From NCBI GenBank assembly GCA_947034885.2, contig OX344754.2, positions 11,453,501 to 11,517,500 of the forward strand: DNA of 64,000 bases, written 5' to 3'. The notes beneath the pieces are model-generated. The model was not told where the DNA came from. It saw nothing but the letters and a program-made list of their open reading frames with translations, and did not search any database. Position 1 is the stretch's first letter, and each line of letters opens with the position of its first letter. Below are positions 46,481-58,059 of the stretch, in pieces. A program made the translations under genes and the position numbers. Source of the DNA: Thuidium tamariscinum. Taxonomy: Eukaryota; Streptophyta; Bryopsida; Hypnales; Thuidiaceae.

Positions 46481-48239
46481 ACCTATAAAAATTTCAAATC
46501 CAAATCAATAATTTGGCATACTCAAAATTCTCTAAAACTACTATACTTTAAAGTGTGACAAATAAGCAATATAGACTTCTAAATGTAAAATGATTTTGCA
46601 AATTCTCTTATTAAGTACCTAAAATGATTTTCAATGAAATTTTCAATAAAAAAAATTTCCTGGGGAATTTGATTATAATGGAAACATCCATCTCCTATTA
46701 ATAAAATTCAAATTCATAGTCTTGGCATGCTTCAAAAGTTGTATTGGTTCACAAGCTTGTCACACTATATGTGACATTATTAAAGAGTAGTATCTTTTGC
46801 AAACATTGCTAATAAGAATGGCTAACAAGTTTAAATTATTGTTTCTGTGACTAGTTCAATTTGTTTTGTTACATTGGTGAAATTCCACAAAATTTTGGGC
46901 ACATGGTGAAGGCATACAACAAGGCATTCAAGAAATTTAGAGCACTACCACAAAGTCTGCATTTGTAACCATAATTTGTCTAAAATACTATATTTTCAAT
47001 GACCTTTAGTTTGCTTTCAGTGAAGTAGTTTAATTTAATTGTCTTAATGTCTAAATTTAAATTTTGGGTATGCAAATTTCATATTATATGGCCTTGATTA
47101 CAATCACTTATAATGTGTTTTAGTCCAATCTTAAGTAATATAATTTGCTATAATGTAGGAAATTTTTGTAGCCCTTTTAAAAAAGAATCCAAATATGTAA
47201 TTGTATGTATGAAATAAATTTTTTTTGAAGACAATAATAGCATTAAAATATAATTTTATAAATTTTTTTAATACACATATCATAGGCGAATAAGCTACCT
47301 AACTTTGTGGGCTTTTTAATAAAAATTTGATTTCTATTGGAGGAAATTTTTTGTATGTTTTTTTTTTAATTATTTGCATAGGTGCTTCAATTCTTCATAA
47401 ATATTGTGAATTTTTTTTCTAATATGTATCCAACTTAGCATTTTCTACATTTAATTTTCTTATAATTTGGTCTTTACACAACCTATTGGTTTTTTTAGTT
47501 TAAAATATTTTTTACAAAAGACATCTCCAAAGCCATTTTAATGCCAATGATCCTTGTGTATAATACAAGAATTGGGTACTTGAGATTTCAATTTTCTTTC
47601 ACCCATTCAAAAATCAAAACACACAATAAATTTGGGATGTGCTCATGCGCTTCCAATGGTGTGGTAATAATTTGAAGCTCTAATATTTAACCAATGAAAA
47701 TTATGAATATATTAAGAGGAGCAAATTCTAGAATGTATTGATGATGGTTGGGGTGGATTGACCCCTCGTTTAGCCCCTTTAAGAAAATGATGAAATTTTT
47801 GTTTTCTAAGCATGATAGAATTTGAAATTTTTAAATTCATATTTGCAATATAAAGACCCGAATTAGCTAAGTGGAATGTACAAGATAAATAATTATGTAC
47901 AAAATAGGAAGATTTTTTAATCTACTTGCACCTATGGAATGAATTGGAGTGGCCAAGAAGGTGGCCAATTCACCCCTACCTTGAGTATGGCCTTGATTTT
48001 AGTCTTTGGTACTCCACACTACACTCTAAAATTTCAGCCTACACTAAATTAAAATAGTGTGACTTTAATAAAGTAGTGCCTCACGCATTGATAGGATAAG
48101 CTTATATCAGAGTTCATTCACCATCACTAACATGCTCAATGTTCTGGTCACCATCCTTTTTCAAAAACAAACAAACAGGCTCTTAGAAATGCAATGAATG
48201 AAATTCCGTTTCATTTGTTAAAAACAAAATTAATAAATC
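46481..48239. repeat. AT-rich spacer; 47155-47580 is the unoccupied relative of 2333-4330
   Basis: Bases 47155-47580 run parallel to the DNA on both sides of transposon copy 1. In this copy CATCTCCAAAGCCATTTTAA is continuous, where the 2.7-kb locus reads TCCTCTAAG, then the element, then TAAGCCGTTTTAA. No gene is seen in the rest of the stretch. Confidence 0.75.
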
Positions 48240-50235
48240 TAGAATGCATCTGACACAGATGCAGTAACTTTACAGGAAGTGACAGGAAGCGAGGAATTCA
48301 TAAAGTAAGATAGCCAGGGCTTTGTCCACAAGCTGGAGCAAAGATCTCCTGCAAGGAAATTGTCTGTCAGTGAGGCCCAGTGGAGTTTCCACCCTACCCC
48401 AGAAGGCCATTACCACTGTTACCAATTCCCAACGACAAAAGCCCCTGCCACCTACTGACAAATATCTATTTAGCTACACGACTGTTTATATGCCAAACCT
48501 TGTGACAAGTATCATTTAATTTGTCGATAAAACTAGATTAGCTAGCTAGGTCACTTCGACATGGTATTACGCCATTCAACATTGTGCATGTGTGGACCCA
48601 GGAATTGAAGAATGTAGTGATCCCCTCCAGTAGCTAATGATTCCCGATTCAAGTGCAAAGTTGGCTCTGTCCCATATGCACACGACTTGCAACATGCGCC
48701 GTGCGGCATCGATCGACATCACCCCATTTATGCTATGATGATGATATCGGTTGTGCTACTACCTGCAGGATCTTCTCTTCAGTTGGTGTCCTACCTAATA
48801 CGAGCTCCCGTACTCTCACCACCCGGCCCTCATTGCTGCTTCAATGGTAGGTCACGCGTCACACACTGACTAAGCGGTTTCCGGTTTCCCCTTCAGGAGC
48901 TTCTGCAAGCAAGACACATCGATCACCTTCTTTACCAGCCCCGGCAGCTGAGCAGCAATTTCTTCAAACTGCCAACTCTTGCTTGGTTTGAACTAACTTA
49001 AATTAAACTGCATTTGGCCGATTTTCAACATTTGAAACCTCAGATCTGTAACGGTTCTGGTTTCAGAGTGACCTCCGTCGAGGCAGTTGAACGTCGCAGT
49101 GTTTCGTGCACGTAAAGTCTGAAACGTCCACGGCATTTCAACGAAGTTGACGAATTGGTTTGCTTGCTGAAGTGCTCCGGCCTGACATAACTTAGCCTAT
49201 GCTTACTTATTAGGAATTCATGTGTGTCCAAATTAAAGAGAAGGAACGGTTTAATGCAAATACTAGCTAGCGTGAGGCTTTACACCAAGTGAGTCACTCG
49301 GTGTCAATGTTTTCAATGGAGATTTGTCGATCTCCCAAAGCCGATGTGGTCCAAGGGTCAACGACAAACGTGTAGAAGAAATAATTTGAATAATTTGGAG
49401 GAAGCTTTTTGCCAATTCCGTTTCAACTTGGACCTAGAATTCATCAACTCTTTCTTGTTACAGTAAATTATGTAAACTAGCATGGATCCGTAAGGACCGA
49501 TATGTAGAGGGAAAGATAGCAGAAGTAGTCGTTCTCATCCTCTAGTTGATTGCCACGTCGGTGATATGGTCAAAATCTCCAAAAAAATTTAAGTAAGTCA
49601 CTGTGCAAGTGACTGGTTCAATCCCAATTTCGAACAAATAGTGAGATTATTATTACAGTACTCATGGCCCAGTCAGTGTGAGCGAAATTGAAAACTGGAT
49701 TCGGACCGATGGACTTCGACGACTCGAATATAGGAAAGTAGGTTTCCATATGCAATACCCCAGGACACGGAGAATCAATGGAGGCAGGAAAGAGGGGATA
49801 GGAGTAGGTCAGAAAGCAACCTAAAAATACCCCCGTGGGAGACAAATAATGGGTCTAGCATTCGTCACTGCAGACTGCAGACTAGGCTTGGGCGCTTGGC
49901 TTGCTGGCTAGAGAGCCCCCAAAGCCCCCAACTCTGCAACCGAATAATAATAAAGCTTTCTTTTCTTTGGTGCATGAGTCGCGGGAGATCCGGGTGGGTG
50001 GAAATGGGTGGAATTCGAACAAAGGAATGCCAAGCTCCGCCGGGCTTCACGGGCGGATGGACACACTCGCCACTGTCTCGACTGTCTCGACGCTCGACAC
50101 TCGACACACGGCTAAGATTAGATTCGAGATTCCCTCGGGACGATCTTCGGAGAATCGGAGATCAGGAGTTGTCCGAGCTCGACCTCAACAGGAATAACTT
50201 ACAAGCAGTACAGCGTTTGGGATATTTTTAGAGGT
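48240..50235. other. Gene-like composition, no gene resolved
   Basis: This stretch is richer in G and C than its flanks. The frames 48322-48519, 48653-48850, 49618-49845, 49865-50107, 49896-50231 and 49901-50197 have no recognised domain. It may hold exons of a gene I cannot place, or the control region of one. Confidence 0.3.
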
Positions 50236-50279
50236 TTACCAGTTAGTTTCCTTTCGTTTCCAATTTCCCATATTGCACA

Positions 50280-50562
50280 TTTGCACTGGCCGGCTTCCCC
50301 ATCCCTGGCTTCCCTGCCTATCCCTTTCTCTATCCCTTATATTCATCCAAGGAGTTAGGGATAGGGAAGCCCCTCCCCACCAGTCCGGATAGGGATAGGG
50401 AAGCCACACCAGTTCCCTATCCGACATCTAGTTTGGAAAATTGGGACCCCCTCTACCCCAAATTTTGCAGATATAGTATGCCGGTGGGAGGGGTTTCTTC
50501 CCTATCTGGATAAAACCATCCAGATAGGGATAGGGAAGCCTTGGGGTGGGGATGCTCTTATA
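50280..50562. repeat. Cluster of AGGGATAGGGAAGCC words with inverted partners
   Basis: GATAGGGATAGGGAAGCC occurs at about 50393 and 50523, a similar word at about 50357, and inverted forms (GGCTTCCCTGCCTATCCCT) at about 50307. The right side ends GGGGATGCTCTTATA, like the right terminus of the PIF element at 28624-29040, but I find no matching left terminus. Confidence 0.5.
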
Positions 50563-51598
50563 CAAGGGCGAACGGAGTCCGTCCGGGTTTTTTTTCTCCA
50601 TTTTTTAATCCATAATTGGTTGGTCACTTTTCAATGCTAACATGCCATTGTTTCATTGGCTACCCATCATCATCTCCTTTAGAAGTTGCAACTTATAACC
50701 TTCTTTGAGTTCTTTCCTTTAAACTTGCTTCATACACCTTACACCCTTCAATCATGAAGATTAAAGGTTGTGATTGGAAAATGTACAACCATTTATGTAC
50801 AATAAACCTATTGTTTGCCAGCACAACTCATTGGCTATCTTAAATAAATTCATGAATGTTTATTCCAAATAGATTTTTTAGGTATTTTTATTAGGGGAAT
50901 TTTGATTGTTTCAAAAGGCAATCCATTTTTTTTTAAATTCCAAATTCCATCTCCTAAAAATATGCCTACAAAGCTTGAAAAGCATATAAACTTCTTAAGA
51001 GGTCATCCAATTTGCAAGGCAAGTTGGCATTTGGGCTTCAAAACAAGTTCAATTTGCAAATTTGTGCCTAGCTTGAAAATGGGGTGCATCAATCTAATGG
51101 TGGCTATTTTTTCATCAAGGAGTTTTTGGAGTGTAGTTCATTATGGTTTTAAACTAAGCCATTGGTTTGAGTGGTGATACTTTAAGCCTCTAACAATGAA
51201 CTAATTAGTAGTTCACTCCAAAGTCCAAACATCAATACAATACATAGCCAACATCTTTAGGTTGTAGACAATTGGTAAAAATGATGCAAATTAGTGATCA
51301 ATTGCTTGAGCAACTATATATGGTTGCTTTGAAATTATGAGAATATGAGCTCAAATTTGAATGGGTAATGAAATTCCTTTGACTATTTCAAAATAAATTT
51401 TGAGCAATTTTTAGGGTTAACTATTGAAAACTTTCATTTTTCATAGAAAAAGTAAATATTTGATTATATAGGGTTCTTCAAAGGGATGTATATAATCGCA
51501 TTAGCGGAGAGTAAAGCTTGTCAATTTTACTTCATTTTCCAATTTTGTGCACAGTTGGCCAATTTCACTTGATTTGAAGTCTAATAAATTGTACTTAT
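50563..51598. other. AT-rich spacer, no supportable gene
   Basis: The plus frame 50902-51177 (91 codons) has no known domain, and the composition is that of the spacer. Confidence 0.5.
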
Positions 51599-52378
51599 GG
51601 GTGATTGCAAGAAACACTTCACGTTTTTGGCTCAAAATGCTGTTTTTGAACATAGTACTGGTAATACTACGTGATCTTGATAGTACAACGTGTCTGATGC
51701 GTGCCTTCAAATCTCAACCATCGATTTTGCACGCCTGTAGATCTGGGCTAGTGGACCGTCAGTGTAATACCATGCAATACTATAGACTACTACAACTCTA
51801 TAAGTACTTCACATGCCACAAGGACCAAAAAATAGCAGAAAAAGGATCTATGGACCTTTTATTTTTTAATAATTAAAAAAAAATCAAAAAATCATTTTTA
51901 AAAGAAGACATTTTTCTAAACAAAATTGTACTCATATTGCAACAAAAAATTCCTCTAAATTTTTTTCCCTCTTTGTAGCTTTTATGCAAAGGAAGGTCAC
52001 TTTAACCCCATGTGGACAGTAGACATTTTATTATTCTTACAAAAACTCATTTTCAATCCTTGAAATGTTAGTAGACCTCCAACTTGTCTAATTTGTGGCT
52101 TCAAATTCGGATTTTTGAGTCAAAAATAGGACTAAAAACCTCCAAAATTGTAAACTAATTTTAAATTTTAAATTTTAAATTTTAAATTTTTCCCAATTTC
52201 CCAATAGTAAACTAATTTTAAATTTTTTTAAAAATTACAAAACATATAAAACTTTTGTGCACACCTTCATTACAAATTTCAAGTTGATAGGGCAAAACAT
52301 GCAAAAGTTATGAGCAAAAAACTACCCGTTTGAGGTCAAGGGGACAAGAAATAGGACAAGTGTTTCTTGGAATCACCC
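51599..52378 (+). mobile_element. GCAAGAAA-TIR element, subfamily A, copy 9 (uninterrupted)
   Basis: The ends are GGGTGATTGCAAGAAACACT and, inverted, GGGTGATTCCAAGAAACACT. TTAT is duplicated at 51595-51598 and 52379-52382. 780 bp. It is the reference for subfamily A and aligns with both outer parts of copy 1, giving the empty-site state of the nested insertion. The interior has ATGCAAAAGTTATGAGCAAA and four TTTTAAA words in tandem (about 52160-52190). The plus ORF 51547-51876 spans its end and is not a gene. Confidence 0.88.
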
Positions 52379-52741
52379 TTATCCAAATGCTTTGAAAATG
52401 GTCTTAGTAGAAAGAGTAAGTGTTTTCATGATATTCACCATTGAAAATTTAACCATGTAAGTGTTAATTTGAAGATATTTGCAATTTTTAGTCATAGAAT
52501 AAATTTGTATTTCAACAATTGCAAGGTGGATTGTGTAATGAATTTGATAGCTTCTCTTAGGGGAGTAATCTCCTTTTTACAATTTAAAACCACGTGTGGT
52601 AACAGGGTATTTAATGGGGAGGTATTTATCCCCTCCCAATTTTTTTCTCCCTCCTATTATTAGATAAAAAGCTACTAGTGCATATTTTTGTATGCCCTAT
52701 TTTTTTCTACATTCAAAAAGTAAGTTGTACTCAAAAGACTT

Positions 52742-53473
52742 GGGTCATTGCAAGAAACGCCGGTCCTATTCTCCGTCACAATGGGAGTGACATCATTCTT
52801 TTCTGCTATAACTTTTGAATCTAAAGATCTAACAATATGAAATAATTATTGGACTTCTCTAACTTGATGGTTTTCACATCCCTTATTTTTCATAAATTAA
52901 AAATAATAATTTTATATTTAAAAATCATTTTTCTTAATTTGTCACAAACAGAGGTTTAGGGGTTTTTACTACGTTCGGAGTCCCCAAATTTAATGATCTA
53001 AAGCTGAAATTTTCATGGTGCATTTGCATAGTAGGAAAGCATATTCCTACCAAAGGGAATCTAAAAATACATTATTTTATGTCCTCCACATGCATGAAAA
53101 CAACACTCCCATTGCATGCAATTTCTGAACATTGATGATGGTACTAAGATAATTTTTTTGGTAAAATCTCATCACCATCAACTCTACCCAAATGGCCAAT
53201 TTTTAGATTTGAGAAAAATAACTTTTCCTATTTTTTACAAATTAAAATCTAAATATGCCCATTTTCATGAGTTTTGGCACTTTTCTAATTCTCCTACTTA
53301 AAGAATTTTCCAAAGCTTTTACTTCATAGGGAACCTTCTTCTTTAAGGTATATGCATTTTGCATATTTTTCATGTTTTTTTAAAATTGTTTTTCTAATTA
53401 AATAGTACTCCCGAAAAAAAAGCGTCCAAATCCAGAACGCTACAAAAACGGACGCCCTTTCTTGCAATGACCC
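52742..53473 (+). mobile_element. GCAAGAAA-TIR element, subfamily B, copy 10
   Basis: The left end is GGGTCATTGCAAGAAACGCC, and the right end, inverted, starts GGGTCATTGCAAGAAAGGGC. ACTT is duplicated at 52738-52741 and 53474-53477. 732 bp with CTATAACTTTTGAATC, GGGGTTTTTACTACG and CTCCTACTTAAAGAATTTT landmarks. No transposase. Confidence 0.87.
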
Positions 53474-53477
53474 ACTT

Positions 53478-54093
53478 GCAATATATTGTGAAAGCAAACA
53501 TGTTGGAAGCAAAAGTCACTACTTGGAAATGTCTAATTCTCTCCAAGAACAAGTTGTAGCAATGATCCATATCAAAAATAAGGACCAAATATACATCTCA
53601 CCGTTTTGCAGCAAACAAATACAAATGCATAAATTTCCCTATAGTATACAATCCAAGGTAGTGAGAATTTGAGAGAAGATGAGTGTAGTGACATACATAT
53701 ATAAAAACAAATAGAAATTTAATATGATAGTGTTTACAAATACAACTACCTCACGCCAAGTGCATTTCAAAACTAAGAACTAGCAAATTCAAATTCACAA
53801 TTGTTGTAATACCATTCAGTCCCTTGTAAGGTGCTAATCTATCATGCAATTTAGGGTAATTGATAGCCTCAAAATGTGTATATGTATCACAACACAAGTT
53901 ATAGTAGTGACAAATTTCAAATAACTTGTAGTTGTTGAAACAAGGCCCCCCTTCTCACACCCTAAACCAAATCAAAACCAAAACCCTGAAGGATACATAA
54001 TAACATAAGGCACACAACATGCACAAGAACTCAGAGCAAATCAACACAGGCATCAGAGAGCATGTTAGTGTTGAATTGTCAACAAACAATTAT
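53478..54093. other. AT-rich spacer, no supportable gene
   Basis: No domain-bearing frame or repeat termini were seen. An AC-rich patch lies near 53945-54050. Confidence 0.5.
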
Positions 54094-54408
54094 ATGGCAA
54101 ATTTTATTAAAATGGTAGTATTCCATATGCCATCTTTCAAATTATGTAGTGTGGATTGGAAATTGACATCTAGGAATGGTATAGATTTTTAGACATCTAA
54201 GACACATAGATTAAAAATCTACGAAGGATTTTGATTTCAAATTGCACAGTCTAGAACATCGTGGACTAGTATAGATTTGAGACATCTATGACACATATAG
54301 ATTTAAAAAATTTATAATAAATTTAGATTTCAGACTGGCACAATCTGAACTGTAAAAACTAAAAAGGGCCAAAATAATAAAAAATTTCATTTTAATGAAA
54401 TTTGCCAC
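54094..54408. mobile_element. TGGCAAATTT-TIR element, 315 bp
   Basis: The left end is ATGGCAAATTTTATTAAAAT and the right end, inverted, GTGGCAAATTTCATTAAAAT. TTAT is duplicated at 54090-54093 and 54409-54412. The interior has repeated GATTTTTAGACATCTAAGAC/ GATTTGAGACATCTATGAC text. Related to 39430-39742 and to a decayed fragment at about 55630-55827. Confidence 0.82.
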
Positions 54409-54899
54409 TTATGTAAGTAATGTAACGCATAAATTGTTTTTGAAAAAAACCACTTGTTTGGGTTGGTTCACAGCGAAAAAAATCAAAAATTTCACTGCTG
54501 CTCTGTCTGTTCACGATGCCCGAAGGACTGTCCTATACACAATACAGTCTACGGACTGCTTCTAGTCAATACGCAAGAGGGTTTTAAACTTTTGATTTAG
54601 GATATAATTAGCTGTAAACTCACTTTGAAGTCACTTCTCTTTGGAGTATCAGTGCTTCCAAGGTGCATGTTTGAGAAAATCGATGGTGTGACTGTGTCAT
54701 TAGATTTGCAAAAAGAATGGTCACCAGTGATCTCAGAACAGATTCAGGGTTTTTAGCCAAATGTTCATTTTTGAAAGATTTAAAAAAATTTATACAAGGA
54801 GCATGAAAAAATTAAGTAGAAAATGAGCAAAATTTAGCCAGTTTTGGAATCACTGATGGTCACCTAAATATTCTAGTAACTGAATGCTGAAAGAAATTA

Positions 54900-55320
54900 T
54901 GAATGAGTTCAGCTATATAGTAGAGCCACCCATAGTGGACCACTTGATAAGCGATTCCATATATGTTCTGGAGCAATAGAAGGCAGTGTAAACTTTTGCC
55001 TTGTGGGAAGATAGAAATAAAAAAAATTGCACATTTTTTGTTATTTTCTTTCTTGGATTCACATTACTATGAGTTCTAGAAGCCAAAAGTTGGCTGTAAT
55101 CTATACCCAATTCTTAGAGTCTTCCAATTTCAATCATTTAAGAATTACTTTATTGTTGACTACTTTAGGTCATGTATCATGAACTACTTAGTTCCTACCT
55201 TGAAAGGAATGAAAACACATTTCAAGCTTTTGTTGAAAATTTATTTTAGACTTGGTTGGAAGTAGTTGCACCTACATGTTGGATATTTGGCTAGAAATGG
55301 GTGGTTTTACCATAATATTC
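54900..55320 (-). repeat. Dispersed repeat family C, inverted copy
   Basis: Read in reverse, this matches 30875-31190: AGTCTTCCAATTTCAATCAT, GGTCATGTATCATGA and CATTTCAAGCTTTTGTTG are inverses of family landmarks. The minus ORF 54913-55110 is not supported. Confidence 0.65.
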
Positions 55321-55629
55321 TCAATTTTTATTTTGTCCTAGAGTACAATGAAAATGTCTCTATCATTAATGATTTACCTATAAACCCTTAAATGACCAGA
55401 TGGAGATTGTGGAAATCATCTATTTTTAGGATTGTGTAAATTACAACTAGTTTAAAGAATTCCAAAAGCATTCATTGGAAGTCAAACTAATGTAGAAGAC
55501 ATCCCCTTAGTTTCTATACAAGATTTTGGAGATGAATAGTTGGACTTTTGTCCTACAACAAAGAATTCTCTATCATTAATCAACCATTTCTTGGATTAAA
55601 AAAAAGTGCCAAAAGTGCCAAAAGTATCT

Positions 55630-55827
55630 TTAAAACCGATTTTTTTGTTAAAATAGCAGTATGCCACAAACTTGGCATTTTCATGTTTAGACCGTGTGGT
55701 CTAAAATGTACACCTGTCCTAGATTTCAAGACCCTGAAGTCTGAATTCTGAAATCTATCCCTGTCCTAGAAAATGAGCGGAAAAATGGCGTAGGAATATT
55801 GCCATTTTAATGAAATATATGTTGAAA
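55630..55827. mobile_element. Decayed TGGCAAATTT-family fragment
   Basis: TTTGTTAAAATAGCAGTATGCC on the left and GGAATATTGCCATTTTAATG on the right are inverse and match the inner TIR of the family. CTAGATTTCAAGACC and AATCTATCCCTGTCCTAG match its interior style. The outer ends and duplication are not clear. Confidence 0.5.
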
Positions 55828-56164
55828 GCAACAATTTAAAAAAAAACTGAAAATTGTTACCAAACTGTAGTGAAATATTGTTAAAATTTGTAGAAATTTT
55901 TCTAGGCCGTTTGATTGTGGCTTGCATGCGCTGAAATATTATTACGTTCAAAGTTTAAAGTGAGAAAAAAAAATCTTCATTTCATTCTTGCGGGAGAGCC
56001 TGATCCTTTACTCCTCCACTCGTCTTGAAGTAAAATTTGGTACATTCTGAGATTACATGCGCCAATTGAAATCACAGAAATGGGCAGAAGATAAAAAAAA
56101 GCTAGACTAAGGTATAAATTCTCTATCGTCACCTTGAATTGTGACTAGCGAACGCGTCTTGTAC

Positions 56165-56401
56165 TTCAGAAGATTAGACATTGTGAATCACGGATTAGAC
56201 ATTGCAAATCAGGGATTAAGTTAGACATTGCGAATCAGGGATTGAAGCTAGACATTGCAAATCAAGGATTAAGTTAGACACTGCAATCACGGATTCAGTG
56301 AGACATTGCAAATTTTGGCTTTAAGTTAGACACTGCAATCACGGATTAGGCATTGCAAATCAGGGCTTTAAGTTAGACATTGCAAATGAGGGATTAGACA
56401 C
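56165..56401. repeat. Minisatellite, about nine units of 25-31 bp
   Basis: GATTAGACATTG and TTAAGTTAGACATTGCAAATC units repeat imperfectly: the word AGACATTG or AGACACTG recurs at intervals of about 20 to 31 bases, usually with an AATCA-GGATT spacer. Non-coding. Confidence 0.85.
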
Positions 56402-58059
56402 AAGAGTCAAGCAAATGTGTAGGGCGAGGTCAAGTCTTCCTGTCCCTGGCGAATTCCTCGTAGCTAGGGTCCCAGTCATCAACCTGGCCGGGTGCTTCCC
56501 AACAGTCAGTCCCAGGTCAAATTGGTGTCAGGGAGGGGGGGTTTCCCAAGGCCGTGGACATGTTAAAAGGCCTGCAGGGGGTGGTGGGGTCAAGGAGGAG
56601 CCCCGGACACCATCGCCCAACCAAGTGCAAAGCAATTCCCAACGTCTTCTTGCACCCTATCGATCGATGTTGCCACTCCCACACGCCCAGGCCAGGCCAA
56701 GCAGTTCCGGCTCTCGCAACCACCTTGCTTGCACGTTTTGGTCTCGCCTTCTCGCCCAACCCGCACCTGAAACTTCGTCATCATTCTCTCATCGAATTGC
56801 ACCTCAATCGGTGACTTAGCTAGCTTCCCGCTGGCTGGCTGGCTAGCTAGCTAGCGCCTCCTCTTCATCCAAAGCCTGCAATACATATGTATCTTCCTGT
56901 CTGGTATGTGAAAGGCACAACAGGGAAACCGCCACTGACATCGCCTCTCGGCCTCCGAAGCTTTGCGACTTCCGCTGCACAGCTAGTCTGCCAAAGGCGG
57001 CATATACGCACGCGCACAAACGATTGAGTGGACTCTTTAGGTGCACGCGCGGACAGACGGTCAACCTTACAAATAATCTTTCTAGAATTCTTCGACGAGA
57101 GAAAGATTGCCGGCGGGGAGGATGTTATGGATACATTAATGATGTTCTCTAGCTAGGGAGGTCTTGTAGAACCGGTGCGGCTTGAAGTACTGTACGTATT
57201 CTACGTCTAGCCGCTGGTCGGTGCACTCGATTGTAATCCAAAGACCAGCTTTCTGAGAACTTTGGGTTTCGAGTTTCTTCAGGGTTGCGTTTTCTCGGAC
57301 GGGGTGCCCATCAAGCGCGTGGAAGGGGCAGCTGGTCCAGATGTCGATCCTTTTCAGCTTCTCCGATCATTCCAACTGTCGAGAAAGAGGGTTACGGTAG
57401 GGGAGAGATTTTGTATCCACCGAACATAGCGGCAGCGCGGTTTAACGCTCGAGCAATGGAGATTTTTTGAAGTAGTTTGCGGAAATACGATACCTGGGGT
57501 CGACTGACTGGTCGGACAACTTTACTCCCTTACCAAGCACCGACTTCGGACATGCCCCCCAAATACGTGCCGAGTTTCGGACCAGATACCTTGCGCATTA
57601 TTAGCAAGTGCGCTCCTCTTGAGTTGCATGTCAGTGCTATATTTATAAACGCGGTGGCTTACCTTACGTCTTGCCTGTGCCTGTACGGATCCCTTTTCTC
57701 ACGTTCCAGTTGCAAGGCTCTTCGTTGGATTCTTTCACGGGTAGAATCGCAGTGCACCCAATTTCAAGCCCCTTTCTAGATCTAGACGACATCTCTACCA
57801 ATATTCTGATGGATAGAAGTAACCAACCAACGCCAGAAGGTATATAGAGGATTGTGAGTGAGTGACTCGCGGATTCCAGTGGTGTAGAAGCTGTCAGGGA
57901 TACTTCTCAGGGATTGAAGCTCTCCTGCCTTGAGCCCTTGATCACGAGTTCACGACTTCACGGCCAAGATAAATCGATCGATCGATCGGTTGATTCTAGT
58001 GAATAATTGTCGATCAAGTCGAGCGATCGAGTGAGCTGCACGCTACAAGAGGGTCGCGC
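56402..58059 (+). promoter_or_regulatory. GC-rich upstream region of the GARP gene
   Basis: The composition changes here to gene-like DNA with CTAGCTAGC (about 56818-56855) and ATCGATCG (57973-57988) runs. Two possible core promoter words are TATATTTATAAA at 57638-57649 and GTATATAGAGG at about 57840. The first would give a 5' UTR near 390 bases, the second near 190. The frames 56415-56819, 56554-56814, 57285-57470 and 57477-57779 show no known domain. Confidence 0.4.

Noticed and set aside
50393-50412. TAGGGATA words resembling part of a homing-endonuclease site
   Set aside because: Only a few bases match. The words are simple internal repeats.
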